Notes: a model not told the origin generated them from the letters alone. A stretch of 64,000 nucleotides of DNA from Mycobacterium sp. GA-1841 (GCF_001954135.1 NZ_MBEQ01000081.1:1-64000), one strand, 5' to 3'. Shown: positions 35,248 through 48,715, counted from the stretch's first letter. A program made the numbers and translations.

Positions 35248-36197
35248 CGACACGTCATCTGCTGGCGGCCGGGGATCTCACCCGTGAGGACGCGACGGCG
35301 ATCCTGGATGACGCCGACCGCTTCCGCGAGGCGCTGCTGGGCCGTGAGGTCAAAAAGCTGCCGACGCTTCGCGGCCGCACCATCATCACCATGTTCTACG
35401 AGAACTCCACCCGGACCCGGGTGTCGTTCGAGGTCGCGGGCAAGTGGATGAGCGCCGACGTGATCAATGTCAGCTCGTCGGGATCCTCGGTGGGCAAAGG
35501 AGAATCGCTGCGCGACACCGCGCTGACGCTGCGGGCCGCCGGAGCCGATGCGCTGATCATCCGTCATCCGGCCTCGGGGGCGGCTCAACAGCTCGCCGAG
35601 TGGACCGCGGAGGAGAGCGGCGGACCGTCTGTCATCAATGCCGGCGACGGCACGCATGAGCATCCGACCCAGGCGCTGCTCGATGCGCTGACGATCCGGC
35701 AACGTCTCGGCGGCATCGAAGGCAGGCGGGTGGTCATCGTCGGCGACGTGCTGCACAGCCGGGTGGCCCGCTCCAACGTGACGCTGCTGAACACCCTCGG
35801 CGCTGAGGTGGTGTTGGTGGCACCCCCGACGCTGTTGCCGACCGGTGTCGCCGACTGGCCGGTCGCGGTGTCTGCCGACCTCGACGCTGAATTGCCGGCG
35901 GCGGACGCGGTATTGATGCTGCGCGTACAGGCCGAGCGGATGAACGGGGCGTTCTTCCCGTCGGCACGCGAGTACTCGGTGCGATACGGGTTGTCGGAAA
36001 AACGTCAGGCCATGCTGCCCGGCAATGCCGTGGTGCTGCATCCGGGTCCGATGGTGCGAGGCATGGAGATCGCGTTTCCTGTCGCCGATTCTTCGCAATC
36101 CGCTGTCTTGCAACAGGTTTCAAACGGTGTTCACGTGCGGATGGCAGTGTTGTTCCATCTGCTGGTGGGTGCGGATCGGGAGGCGATCAGCGTATGA
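35244..36197 (+). CDS. pyrB: Aspartate carbamoyltransferase catalytic chain
   Basis: The 317-residue enzyme condenses carbamoyl phosphate with aspartate, the committed step of pyrimidine synthesis. The carbamoyl-phosphate motif STRTRVSFE (55-63) and the aspartate-site motif HPTQALLDAL are intact. The length matches the catalytic chain. No regulatory chain gene (pyrI) is present, as expected for actinobacteria. It overlaps pyrR and pyrC by four bases each. Confidence 0.97.
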   Translation: MTTRHLLAAGDLTREDATAILDDADRFREALLGREVKKLPTLRGRTIITMFYENSTRTRVSFEVAGKWMSADVINVSSSGSSVGKGESLRDTALTLRAAGADALIIRHPASGAAQQLAEWTAEESGGPSVINAGDGTHEHPTQALLDALTIRQRLGGIEGRRVVIVGDVLHSRVARSNVTLLNTLGAEVVLVAPPTLLPTGVADWPVAVSADLDAELPAADAVLMLRVQAERMNGAFFPSAREYSVRYGLSEKRQAMLPGNAVVLHPGPMVRGMEIAFPVADSSQSAVLQQVSNGVHVRMAVLFHLLVGADREAISV

Positions 36198-37519
36198 CGC
36201 AACAGGTACTCATTCGCGGGGTGCGTCTCTACGGCGAGGGTGAACAGGTTGACGTTCTGATCGCCGACGGGCAGATCACCGAAATCGGTCCCGGGATCGG
36301 TTCCGATGCACCCGACCGCGCGGAGGTGATCGAGGCCACCGGTCAGGTGCTGCTGCCCGGATTCGTCGATCTGCACACCCACCTGCGCGAGCCGGGCCGG
36401 GAATACGCCGAGGACATCGAAACCGGTTCGGCCGCAGCGGCCCTGGGCGGTTACACCGCGGTATTCGCCATGGCCAACACCGACCCGGTGGCCGACTCGC
36501 CGGTGGTCACCGACCACGTGTGGAACCGCGGCCAGCAGGTCGGCCTGGTCGACGTGCACCCGGTCGGTGCCGTCACCGTCGGCCTCAAGGGCAAGCAACT
36601 GACCGAGATGGGCCTGATGGCAGACGGTGTCGGCCAGGTCCGGATGTTCTCCGACGACGGTGTCTGTGTTGACGATCCGCTGGTGATGCGGCGCGCGCTG
36701 GAATACGCCACCGGCCTCGGGGTACTCATCGCCCAGCACGCCGAGGAACCACGGCTGACCGTGGGTGCGGTTGCCCACGAGGGGTCCAATGCCGCCAAAC
36801 TCGGGTTGGCCGGCTGGCCGCGCTCGGCCGAGGAGTCGATCGTCGCCCGTGACGCGATCCTGGCCCGCGATGCCGGGGCCCGGGTGCACATCTGCCACGC
36901 CTCCACCGCGGGCACCGTGGAATTGTTGAAATGGGCCAAAGCGCAGGGTATTTCGATCACCGCCGAAGTGACCCCGCATCACCTGCTGCTCGATGACGGT
37001 CGGTTGGCCAGTTACGACGGGCGCAACCGGGTGAACCCGCCACTGCGGGAGGCCGGTGACGCCGAGGCGCTGCGCCGAGCTTTGGCGGACGGGGTCATCG
37101 ACTGTGTGGCCACCGACCACGCCCCGCACGCCGAACACGAGAAGTGTTGCGAGTTCTCGGTGGCCCGTCCCGGGATGCTCGGACTGCAGACCGCGTTGTC
37201 GGTGGTGGTGGAGACCATGGTGCAGCCCGGACTGTTGACCTGGCGCGGAGTGGCCAAGGTGATGAGCGAGGCCCCGGCGGCCATCGTGGGCCTGCCCGAT
37301 CAGGGCCGGCCGTTGGAAGTGGGGGAGCCGGCCAACCTCACCGTGGTCGATCCCGACGCGACCTGGACGGTGGCAGGCGACGAGCTCGCCAGCCGGTCGG
37401 ACAACACCCCGTTCGAGTCGATGACGCTGCCGGCGACGGTGACCGCCACCTTGCTGCGCGGCCGGATCACGGCGTTGGACGGCAAAGCGTCGGCGGCGGG
37501 GCTGGGGTCGACGCGGTGA
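36194..37519 (+). CDS. pyrC: Dihydroorotase
   Basis: The 441-residue zinc amidohydrolase cyclises carbamoyl aspartate to dihydroorotate. Metal ligands are visible in DLHTHLREPGRE (His61, His63), the downstream HICHAST and HH (EVTPHHLLL) motifs and the Asp in ATDHAPHA. The length and motifs fit class I dihydroorotases. The start overlaps the pyrB stop (ATGA), and its own stop overlaps the GTG of the membrane gene 37516-38016. Confidence 0.97.
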   Translation: MTQQVLIRGVRLYGEGEQVDVLIADGQITEIGPGIGSDAPDRAEVIEATGQVLLPGFVDLHTHLREPGREYAEDIETGSAAAALGGYTAVFAMANTDPVADSPVVTDHVWNRGQQVGLVDVHPVGAVTVGLKGKQLTEMGLMADGVGQVRMFSDDGVCVDDPLVMRRALEYATGLGVLIAQHAEEPRLTVGAVAHEGSNAAKLGLAGWPRSAEESIVARDAILARDAGARVHICHASTAGTVELLKWAKAQGISITAEVTPHHLLLDDGRLASYDGRNRVNPPLREAGDAEALRRALADGVIDCVATDHAPHAEHEKCCEFSVARPGMLGLQTALSVVVETMVQPGLLTWRGVAKVMSEAPAAIVGLPDQGRPLEVGEPANLTVVDPDATWTVAGDELASRSDNTPFESMTLPATVTATLLRGRITALDGKASAAGLGSTR

Positions 37520-38012
37520 ACACTCCCACGCTGATCGCCTCGCTGGTGCTGGCGGCCCTGCTGGCCGTGCTGATCGCGTTTCTGATCCGCCAGATGATGC
37601 GCGGGTGGCTGCATCGTGCCCAGCGTCAGGCCGAGATGATCGGCACCCTGCCGCCGCTGCCCGACACCGTCGGCGCGGCGCTCATCCGGCCCACCAAGGG
37701 CATGTATGTCGGCAGCACGGTGGTGCCGCACTGGAACGACAAGGTGGCCGCCGGCGGCCTGGGTTTTCGGGCCAAGGCGGTGCTGACCCGCTATCCCGAG
37801 GGAATCATGATGCAGCGCAGCGGTGCCGGGCCGGTGTGGATTCCCGACGAATCGATCGTCGCGATCCGCACCGAGCGGGGGATCGCAGGAAAAGCATTGA
37901 CGCACGACGGAATTCTGGCCATCAGGTGGCGGCTGCCCTCGGGCACCGAGATCGACACCGGGTTCCGCGCAGACAACCGCGCAGAGTACGACCGCTGGCT
38001 GGAGGAAGAGGC

Positions 38013-38016
<4 letters not shown>
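37516..38016 (+). CDS. PH-like domain membrane protein, Rv1382-like
   Basis: The 166-residue protein has one N-terminal membrane helix (about 5-26, LIASLVLAALLAVLIAFLI) and a soluble C-terminal domain of about 115 residues of PH-like type (from GAALIRPTKGMYVGSTVVP on). A gene of this type sits between pyrC and carA throughout mycobacteria (Rv1382). The role in pyrimidine synthesis, if any, is unknown. It starts at GTG inside the end of pyrC and overlaps carA by four bases, so it is fully embedded in the operon. Confidence 0.88.
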
Positions 38017-42556
<4,540 letters not shown>

Positions 42557-42558
42557 CG

Positions 42559-43371
42559 ATGGACGCTTTCGGGGAACGGTTGGCCGCCGCGGTATCGGAG
42601 CGGGGGCCGCTGTGCCCCGGCATCGATCCGCATCCCGAGCTGCTGAGGGCGTGGGGCCTTTCCGCCGACCCGGACGGACTGGCCGCATTCTGCGACATCT
42701 GCGTGACGGCGTTCGCCGGATTCGCGATCGTCAAGCCCCAGGTGGCGTTCTTCGAGGCGTACGGTTCGGCGGGGTTCGCGGTGCTGGAGCACACCATGGC
42801 GGCGTTGCGCCAGGCCGGTGTGCTGGTGCTCGCCGACGCCAAACGCGGCGACATCGGCTCCACCATGGCGGCCTACGCCGCGGCCTGGGCCGCCGACGCG
42901 CCCTTGGCGGCGGACGCCGTCACCGCGTCGCCCTATCTGGGCTTCGGTTCCCTGCAGCCGTTGTTGGACACCGCTGCCGCCCATGGTCGGGGCGTGTTCG
43001 TCCTGGCTGCCACCTCCAATCCGGAGGGACCGAGTGTCCAGCAGGCGGTGGCCGGGTCGCGCACTGTTGCGCAGTCGATCGTCGACGACGTCGCTGCGGT
43101 GAACCGAGAGGCCGGCGGGTCCACCGGTTCGGTCGGTGTCGTGGTCGGGGCGACCGTGACCGAACCCCCGGATCTGAGCGCATTGGGCGGGCCGGTCCTG
43201 GTGCCCGGGGTCGGCGCCCAGGGTGGGCGTGCCGATGCGCTGGGCGGCCTGGGCGGGGCCCGGTTGGTATTGCCCGCGGTATCCCGTGAGGTGCTGCGCA
43301 AGGGGCCCGCGGTGGCCGATCTGCGAGCTGCGGCCGAACGCTTGCGCGACGAGGTCGCCTATCTGGCCTGA
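42559..43371 (+). CDS. pyrF: Orotidine 5'-phosphate decarboxylase
   Basis: The 270-residue enzyme converts OMP to UMP, the last step of the pathway. The catalytic Lys/Asp cluster is in LADAKRGDIGSTMAAYA, and the N-terminal LCPGIDPHPELL and C-terminal VPGVGAQGG segments fit the mycobacterial PyrF group. ATG 42559 lies two bases after the carB stop. pyrF ends the operon and a strong terminator follows 37 bases later. pyrD is not in this cluster. Confidence 0.97.
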   Translation: MDAFGERLAAAVSERGPLCPGIDPHPELLRAWGLSADPDGLAAFCDICVTAFAGFAIVKPQVAFFEAYGSAGFAVLEHTMAALRQAGVLVLADAKRGDIGSTMAAYAAAWAADAPLAADAVTASPYLGFGSLQPLLDTAAAHGRGVFVLAATSNPEGPSVQQAVAGSRTVAQSIVDDVAAVNREAGGSTGSVGVVVGATVTEPPDLSALGGPVLVPGVGAQGGRADALGGLGGARLVLPAVSREVLRKGPAVADLRAAAERLRDEVAYLA

Positions 43372-43408
43372 CTGGTCCACGCGCATGAGCCAGTGAGCTG
43401 AGTTGGGT

Positions 43409-43451
43409 ACGAAAACGGCGGTCTGCCACCAAGGCAGACCGCCGTTTTCGT
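43409..43451 (+). terminator. Strong hairpin terminator of the pyr operon
   Basis: A perfect 19-bp inverted repeat (43409-43427 with 43433-43451) encloses the five-base loop ACCAA. The 3' arm contains TTTT but no long U-tract follows, as is common in mycobacteria. It lies 37 bases after pyrF. Confidence 0.85.
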
Positions 43452-43454
43452 CGT

Positions 43455-43608
43455 GTCGCTGCGCCGTTTTCTACGCCTGGGTCGTGGTCGTCGCGTTAGT
43501 GCGACCCTGCGGTAGAAAGCGATGACGGCGTCGAGAAGTCGCTGCGCCGTTTCTACGCCTGGGTCGTGGTCGCCGCGTTAGTGCGACCCTGCGGTAGAAA
43601 GCGATGAC
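43455..43608. repeat. Two tandem ~72-bp hairpin-forming direct repeats
   Basis: Copy 1 (43455-43526) and copy 2 (43538-43608) differ by one missing T and one T/C change, with starts 83 bases apart. Each copy has imperfect ends TTTCTAC...GTAGAAA that can pair over about 17 positions (14 matches), giving a long hairpin. It lies between the pyr terminator and the convergent gene ending at 43677. It may be a small dispersed repeat (REP or MITE-like) or a secondary terminator. No ORF is supported in 43372-43676. Confidence 0.75.
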
Positions 43609-43676
43609 CGGTAGAGAAGCGGCCGAGCGCAATCAATTTGAGCCCGGTGCCGCCAGCCGTGTCGCCGCGCAGCGGT

Positions 43677-44198
43677 TTACAGCGGAATCCAGATACCGAA
43701 CAGCCAGAAGCCCCAGTTGTTGAACTGCTGGTTGAAGAACGGCGTCACCCAATGCCCGTTGTAGTTGAACGGTTGGTGGTCGAACCGGCCCTGGTCCATG
43801 CCGCGCCACGCCAGATCCGGGGGCGGCGGGCCCCAGTGCCGGCCACGGTCGTCGGGTCCGCCAGGCCCACCGGGGCCTCCTGGCCCACCAGGCCCGCCTG
43901 GGCCGCGGTCACCGGGACCGCCCGGACCACCCGGACCACCAGGCCCTCCTGGGCCGCGTTCGCCGGGACCACCAGGCCCTCCTGGTCCGCGGTCACCCGG
44001 TCCGCCGGGTCCTCCTGGGCCGCGGTCACCGGGACCACCCGGACCGCCCGGACCACCTGGTCCGCCGGGTCCCTGGCAGTTGCCGAAGCCGCACGGCGGC
44101 CCGGGCTGGGCCGCGGCCATCCCGGCCCCGCCCGAAAGGGCAGCCGCTCCGAGTGCCACGGCGACGGCAGAAGCGCAGGTCAAGCGCTTGATGTTCAT
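43677..44198 (-). CDS. Secreted Gly-Pro-rich (collagen-like) protein
   Basis: The 173-residue precursor has a Sec signal peptide (MNIKRLTCASAVAVALGAAA start, cleavage near AAA-Q about residue 31). A central tract of about 80 residues of GGP triplets is interrupted by DRG or ERG. The C-terminal aromatic domain contains PFNYNGHWVTPFFNQQFNNW. The triplets are collagen-like in periodicity, but P and G dominate, so a triple helix is not assured. ATG 44198 has AAGGG nine bases upstream; ATG 44207 has no room for a ribosome binding site. It is convergent with pyrF and divergent from mihF. It may be a cell-envelope structural protein. Confidence 0.85.
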   Translation of the reverse strand: MNIKRLTCASAVAVALGAAALSGGAGMAAAQPGPPCGFGNCQGPGGPGGPGGPGGPGDRGPGGPGGPGDRGPGGPGGPGERGPGGPGGPGGPGGPGDRGPGGPGGPGGPGGPGGPDDRGRHWGPPPPDLAWRGMDQGRFDHQPFNYNGHWVTPFFNQQFNNWGFWLFGIWIPL

Positions 44199-44697
44199 GT
44201 TCAGCATCCCTTCACGGGCGTGGAATGCCCGATCAGGTGACACTATTTAGACGAGCTGTGTAATCGCTATGTGGCAATTAGGTGTCGGTTAGGCGTGACC
44301 CAAGGCACGCGTCTGACGTGCGCGTCACCGGTTCCGACACGCCCGACACGCCGTGACCAGCGAAAATTTTCTCCAGGCCGCGATGACTACCGGTCGCGCA
44401 CCCTCGGCCGCGAGGGTATGGAGACTCTTGGTCTGTCCACCGGTACGTCGAAAACCATTGACGTGCAGGAATATCCGCTCCGAGTGACTGGCGCGGTCGG
44501 CGGACGCCGACGATTTCGGCGGAAAACGGCGGGTCGCCGGAGCGCACTACACGCTGGGCTTTTAGCGCCGTAACCAGGGGGTGGGGTTAGCTTTCGTCAG
44601 CCAGCGTGGGTAGGTTCGTCGTCGCTGGCTGGTTTCCACTCCAGCCGTACAAAACAAGTGATGGCCGAAGAAGAATCGCCAGGAGACGGAGGAACCC
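44199..44697. other. Divergent promoter region upstream of mihF, with inverted repeat 44598-44631
   Basis: These 499 bases hold no supported gene. The region must drive mihF (+) and the Gly-Pro protein (-). A perfect 9-bp inverted repeat, CAGCCAGCG (44598-44606) with CGCTGGCTG (44623-44631), surrounds TAGGTT (44611-44616), a possible -10. It may be an operator or an mRNA leader hairpin for mihF. Short ORFs inside are Arg-rich and not convincing. Confidence 0.4.
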
Positions 44698-45012
44698 GTG
44701 GCCCTTCCCCAGTTGACCGACGAACAGCGCGCGGCAGCGTTGGAGAAGGCTGCCGCCGCACGTCGAGCGCGAGCCGAGCTCAAGGATCGACTCAAGCGCG
44801 GCGGCACCAACCTCAAGCAGGTGCTCACCGACGCCGAGACCGATGAGGTCTTGGGCAAGATGAAGGTCTCCGCTCTGCTGGAGGCCCTGCCCAAGGTCGG
44901 CAAGGTCAAGGCGCAGGAGATCATGACCGAGCTGGAGATCGCCCCGACCCGCCGTCTGCGCGGCCTCGGCGATCGTCAGCGCAAGGCCCTCCTGGAGAAG
45001 TTCGACCAGTAG
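44698..45012 (+). CDS. mihF: Mycobacterial integration host factor
   Basis: The 104-residue basic nucleoid protein has a long N-terminal helix (LTDEQRAAALEKAAAARRAR) and a C-terminal helix-two-turn-helix region (ALPKVGKVKAQEIMTELEI). mIHF binds and shapes DNA, is needed for L5 phage integration and is essential in mycobacteria. It is unrelated to E. coli IHF despite the name. GTG 44698 follows GGAGGAA. Longer forms annotated elsewhere are not supported here, because the upstream ATG 44661 is out of frame. gmk follows 11 bases after the stop. Confidence 0.97.
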   Translation: MALPQLTDEQRAAALEKAAAARRARAELKDRLKRGGTNLKQVLTDAETDEVLGKMKVSALLEALPKVGKVKAQEIMTELEIAPTRRLRGLGDRQRKALLEKFDQ

Positions 45013-45023
45013 AGACGCCCGCA

Positions 45024-45617
45024 TTGTGCGCAGGTAGAGGGGCCGGACAACGCCCTGCGACGGCTTCCGTCGTCGTGTTGTCCGGTCCCTCAGCCGTCGG
45101 GAAATCCACCGTGGTCCGCTGTCTGCGGGAGCGGATTCCCGACCTGTATTTCTCCGTCTCGGTCACGACCAGGGCGCCGCGGCCGGGAGAAGTCGACGGT
45201 GTCGACTACACATTCGTCTCCGCCGATCAGTTCCAGCAGTTGATCGACGATGGTGAGCTGCTGGAATGGGCTGAAATCCATGGGGGGTTGCACCGCTCGG
45301 GGACGCCGGCCAAGCCGGTGCGGGAAGCCACCCAGGCCGGCCGGCCGGTGCTCATCGAGGTCGATCTGGCCGGGGCGCGGGCGGTAAAACAGGCCATGCC
45401 CGAGGTGGTGTCGGTGTTCCTGGCGCCGCCGAGCTGGGACGAACTGGTCAAGAGATTGTCCAGCCGAGGCACCGAGACGGCCGAGGTGATGGCCCGGCGC
45501 CTGGAGACGGCCAAGGCCGAGATGGCCGCGAAATCTGACTTTGACCAGGTCGTGGTAAACCGCCAGTTGGATTCTGCATGCGCCGAATTGGTATCCTTGC
45601 TGGTGGACAGTCGCTGA
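45024..45617 (+). CDS. gmk: Guanylate kinase
   Basis: The 197-residue enzyme phosphorylates GMP to GDP. The P-loop GPSAVGKST, the GMP-binding SVTTRAPRPGEVDGVDY and the LIEVDLAGA segment are clear. The N-terminus is uncertain. The frame opens at TTG 45024, 11 bases after mihF, and the next good candidates are too close to the P-loop. TTG gives a 14-residue extension before the first strand, similar to the longer mycobacterial Gmk. The cluster mihF-gmk-rpoZ is conserved in actinobacteria. Confidence 0.94.
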   Translation: MCAGRGAGQRPATASVVVLSGPSAVGKSTVVRCLRERIPDLYFSVSVTTRAPRPGEVDGVDYTFVSADQFQQLIDDGELLEWAEIHGGLHRSGTPAKPVREATQAGRPVLIEVDLAGARAVKQAMPEVVSVFLAPPSWDELVKRLSSRGTETAEVMARRLETAKAEMAAKSDFDQVVVNRQLDSACAELVSLLVDSR

Positions 45618-45710
45618 ATGACCGTGCCGGGACCGACGCGATCGGATCCGCGAGCCACCAGCGCGCTGTTTAGAAACGCATTTACCCCAAAACCGCCAGG
45701 AGACTTTTTA

Positions 45711-46034
45711 GTGAGCACCCCGCACGCCGACGCGCAGCTGGCCGCTGCGGACGACTTGGGTATCGATTCGTCTGCCGCCAGCGCCTACGACACGCCGCTG
45801 GGCATCACCAACCCGCCCATCGACGAGTTGCTGGACCGCGCCTCGAGCAAGTACGCGCTGGTGATCTACGCCGCCAAGCGGGCGCGCCAGATCAACGATT
45901 ACTACAACCAGTTGGGCGACGGCATCCTTGAGTACGTCGGCCCGCTGGTCGAGCCTGGCCTGCAGGAGAAGCCGCTGTCGATTGCGATGCGGGAGATCCA
46001 CGAGGACCTGCTCGAGCACACCGAGGGCGAGTAG
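45711..46034 (+). CDS. rpoZ: RNA polymerase omega subunit
   Basis: The 107-residue subunit helps assemble RNA polymerase by chaperoning the beta-prime subunit. The omega signature is the PPIDELLDRASSKYALVIYA region followed by AKRARQINDYYNQLG. GTG 45711 has AGGAGA eight bases upstream. A longer frame from 45618 is open but lacks a ribosome binding site and departs from family length. The acidic tail is typical of mycobacteria. Confidence 0.95.
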   Translation: MSTPHADAQLAAADDLGIDSSAASAYDTPLGITNPPIDELLDRASSKYALVIYAAKRARQINDYYNQLGDGILEYVGPLVEPGLQEKPLSIAMREIHEDLLEHTEGE

Positions 46035-46052
46035 CCAGGGCCGGGGCGGCAC

Positions 46053-47297
46053 GTGAGCGCGCGCAAGCGAATCGTCGTCGGAGTCGCCGGCGGCATCGCC
46101 GCCTACAAGGCGTGCACCCTGGTCCGCCAACTCACTGAGGCCGGCCACTCCGTGCGGGTGCTGCCCACCGAGTCGGCACTCCGCTTCGTCGGTGCCGCCA
46201 CGTTCGAAGCCCTTTCCGGCAACCCCGTCAACACGGGTGTCTTCACCGATGTGCACGAGGTGCCGCACGTCCGTATCGGCCAGGAAGCCGATCTCGTGGT
46301 GGTGGCGCCTGCGACGGCCGATCTGCTGGCCCGTGCCGTGGCCGGACGAGCCGACGATCTGCTGACCGCCACGCTGCTGACCGCGCGATGTCCGGTGCTG
46401 TTCGCGCCGGCCATGCACACCGAGATGTGGTTTCATTCGGCCACCGTCGACAACGTCGCCACCTTGCGCCGTCGGGGTGCGGTGGTGCTGGAACCGGCCT
46501 CTGGACGGCTCACCGGCGCCGACAGCGGTGCAGGACGGCTGCCTGAGGCCGAAGAGATCACCACGTTCGCGCAGTTGCTGCTGGAGCGCGGTGACGCGCT
46601 GCCCTACGACCTGGCCGGGGTCAAGGCACTGGTGACCGCCGGTGGTACCCGCGAACCCCTCGATCCCGTGCGATTCATCGGCAACCGCAGCTCCGGCAAG
46701 CAGGGTTACGCCGTGGCCCGGGTGATGGCTCAACGCGGGGCCGACGTCACGCTGATCGCGGGCAACACCGCAGGCCTGGTCGATCCGGCCGGCGTCGAGG
46801 TCGTCCACATCGGCTCGGCGGGGCAATTGCGCGACGCGGTGTCCAAGTACGCCCCCGACGCCAACGTTCTGGTGATGGCCGCTGCGGTCGCGGACTTCCG
46901 GCCCGCTCAGGTGGCCACCAGCAAGATCAAAAAAGGTGCCTCCGAACCGAGTTCGATCGAACTCGTACGCAACGACGACATTCTCGCCGGCGCAGTGCGG
47001 GCCCGCGCCGAGGGGCAGTTGCCAAATATGCGTGCCATCGTCGGTTTCGCCGCGGAGACCGGCGATGCCAACGGCGATGTGCTGTTCCATGCCCGGGCCA
47101 AACTCCAGCGCAAGGGATGTGACCTGCTGGTGGTGAACGCAGTGGGGGACAACCGTGCCTTCGAGGTGGACCACAACGACGGTTGGTTGCTGAGCGCCGA
47201 TGGCGCCGAGGTGGCCCTGGAGCACGGCTCGAAGACTCTGATGGCCACCCGTATCGTGGACTCGATCGCGGCATTCCTGGGCAAGTACGACGGGTGA
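46053..47297 (+). CDS. coaBC: Bifunctional phosphopantothenoylcysteine decarboxylase / synthetase
   Basis: The 414-residue enzyme performs two steps of coenzyme A synthesis. The N-terminal CoaC flavoprotein half has GVAGGIAAYKACTLVRQLTE, the FMN-site segment ADLVVVAPATADLLA and the PAMHTEMW motif. The C-terminal CoaB half has the nucleotide-site GNRSSGKQGYAVARV and the KIKKGA loop. It starts at GTG 46053, 18 bases after rpoZ, without a good ribosome binding site, so it may depend on upstream translation. Confidence 0.96.
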   Translation: MSARKRIVVGVAGGIAAYKACTLVRQLTEAGHSVRVLPTESALRFVGAATFEALSGNPVNTGVFTDVHEVPHVRIGQEADLVVVAPATADLLARAVAGRADDLLTATLLTARCPVLFAPAMHTEMWFHSATVDNVATLRRRGAVVLEPASGRLTGADSGAGRLPEAEEITTFAQLLLERGDALPYDLAGVKALVTAGGTREPLDPVRFIGNRSSGKQGYAVARVMAQRGADVTLIAGNTAGLVDPAGVEVVHIGSAGQLRDAVSKYAPDANVLVMAAAVADFRPAQVATSKIKKGASEPSSIELVRNDDILAGAVRARAEGQLPNMRAIVGFAAETGDANGDVLFHARAKLQRKGCDLLVVNAVGDNRAFEVDHNDGWLLSADGAEVALEHGSKTLMATRIVDSIAAFLGKYDG

Positions 47298-47439
47298 TCC
47301 GGCGTACGCATCACGGTGCGGATAAGGGTTGCGCAACTGCGTCCCAAGCGGTTGGGTTCAACAGGGCACAGATACCATTCGACTAACTAAGTAGTTTTGA
47401 CTGAGAACGTTTCGTAATCGTCAAGGAAGGAAGCAGACC

Positions 47440-48639
47440 GTGAGCGAAGGTCGCCTGTTTACCAGTGAGTCGGTAACCGAAGGACATCCCGACAAGATCT
47501 GTGATGCGATCAGCGACTCGGTGCTCGACGCGCTGCTGGACCAGGATCCCAAGTCGCGGGTTGCGGTGGAGACGCTGGTCACCACGGGCCAGGTGCACGT
47601 CGCCGGTGAGGTCACCACCTCCGCCTATGCCGACATTCCCAAGATCGTGCGCGACCGAATCCTCGAGATCGGCTACGACTCCTCGACCAAGGGCTTCGAC
47701 GGCGCGTCGTGCGGGGTGAACATCGCGATCGGCGCGCAGTCGCCCGACATCGCCCAGGGTGTGGACACCGCTCACGAGGCGCGGGTCGAGGGCGCCGGGG
47801 ATCCGCTGGACTCGCAGGGCGCCGGTGATCAGGGCCTGATGTTCGGCTACGCGATCGGCGACACCCCCGAGCTGATGCCGCTGCCGATCGCGCTGGCCCA
47901 CCGGCTGTCGCGGCGGCTGACCGAGGTGCGCAAGAACGGCGTGCTCGACTACCTGCGCCCGGACGGCAAGACCCAGGTCACCATCGCCTACGACGGCAAG
48001 ACCCCCGTGCGGTTGGACACCGTGGTGCTCTCGACGCAGCACGCCGACGGCATCGACCTGGATGGTCAGCTCACCCCGGATATCCGGGAGAAGGTCGTCA
48101 ACACCGTGCTGGCCGATCTCAACCACGAGACGCTGGACACCTCTGATTTCCGCCTGCTGGTCAACCCGACCGGCAAGTTCGTGCTCGGCGGGCCGATGGG
48201 TGACGCCGGTCTGACCGGCCGCAAGATCATCGTCGACACCTACGGGGGCTGGGCCCGTCACGGCGGCGGCGCCTTCTCCGGCAAGGATCCGTCAAAGGTG
48301 GACCGTTCGGCGGCGTACGCGATGCGCTGGGTGGCCAAGAACGTCGTCGCTGCCGGGCTGGCCGAGCGCGTCGAGGTCCAGGTTGCCTACGCCATCGGCA
48401 AGGCGGCCCCGGTCGGGCTGTTCGTCGAGACCTTCGGCACCGAGACCGTCGACCCGGCCCGCATCGAGAAGGCCATCAGCAGCGTGTTCGATCTGCGTCC
48501 CGGCGCGATCATCCGCGACCTGGACCTGCTGCGGCCCATCTACGCCCAGACTGCGGCCTACGGCCACTTCGGACGCACCGACATCGAGCTGCCCTGGGAG
48601 CAGCTCGACAAGGTCGAGGACCTGAAGGCCTCCGTCTAG
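47440..48639 (+). CDS. metK: S-adenosylmethionine synthetase
   Basis: The 399-residue enzyme makes S-adenosylmethionine from methionine and ATP. It has the ATP-binding GHPDKICDAISD, the central GAGDQGLMFGYA hexapeptide region and the phosphate-loop GGGAFSGKDPSKVDRS. GTG 47440 has AGGAAGG about seven bases upstream. The 142-base gap from coaBC is A/T-richer and probably contains its own promoter, but I could not assign one with confidence. No SAM riboswitch was recognised. A bidirectional terminator follows. Confidence 0.97.
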   Translation: MSEGRLFTSESVTEGHPDKICDAISDSVLDALLDQDPKSRVAVETLVTTGQVHVAGEVTTSAYADIPKIVRDRILEIGYDSSTKGFDGASCGVNIAIGAQSPDIAQGVDTAHEARVEGAGDPLDSQGAGDQGLMFGYAIGDTPELMPLPIALAHRLSRRLTEVRKNGVLDYLRPDGKTQVTIAYDGKTPVRLDTVVLSTQHADGIDLDGQLTPDIREKVVNTVLADLNHETLDTSDFRLLVNPTGKFVLGGPMGDAGLTGRKIIVDTYGGWARHGGGAFSGKDPSKVDRSAAYAMRWVAKNVVAAGLAERVEVQVAYAIGKAAPVGLFVETFGTETVDPARIEKAISSVFDLRPGAIIRDLDLLRPIYAQTAAYGHFGRTDIELPWEQLDKVEDLKASV

Positions 48640-48651
48640 TTTTTTGCCGAG

Positions 48652-48701
48652 CAGACACAAACCCGTACCGTTTCAGCCGAAAAGGTACGGGTTTGTGTCT
48701 G
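48652..48701. terminator. Bidirectional terminator between metK and the monooxygenase gene
   Basis: A perfect 18-bp stem (48652-48669 with 48684-48701) has a 14-base loop. A T6 run lies at 48640-48645 on the metK side. The hairpin separates two convergent genes and can serve both. Confidence 0.85.
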
Positions 48702-48715
48702 TTCGCGGGCTTGTT

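Noticed and set aside
43745..44056. Alternative frames in the Gly-Pro tract DNA, on both strands
   Set aside because: The repeated codons keep several frames open; only the minus-strand frame with a signal peptide and a complex C-terminus makes a plausible protein.
47298..47439. SAM riboswitch upstream of metK
   Set aside because: No conserved SAM-I to SAM-IV core or long leader structure is visible in this short gap.
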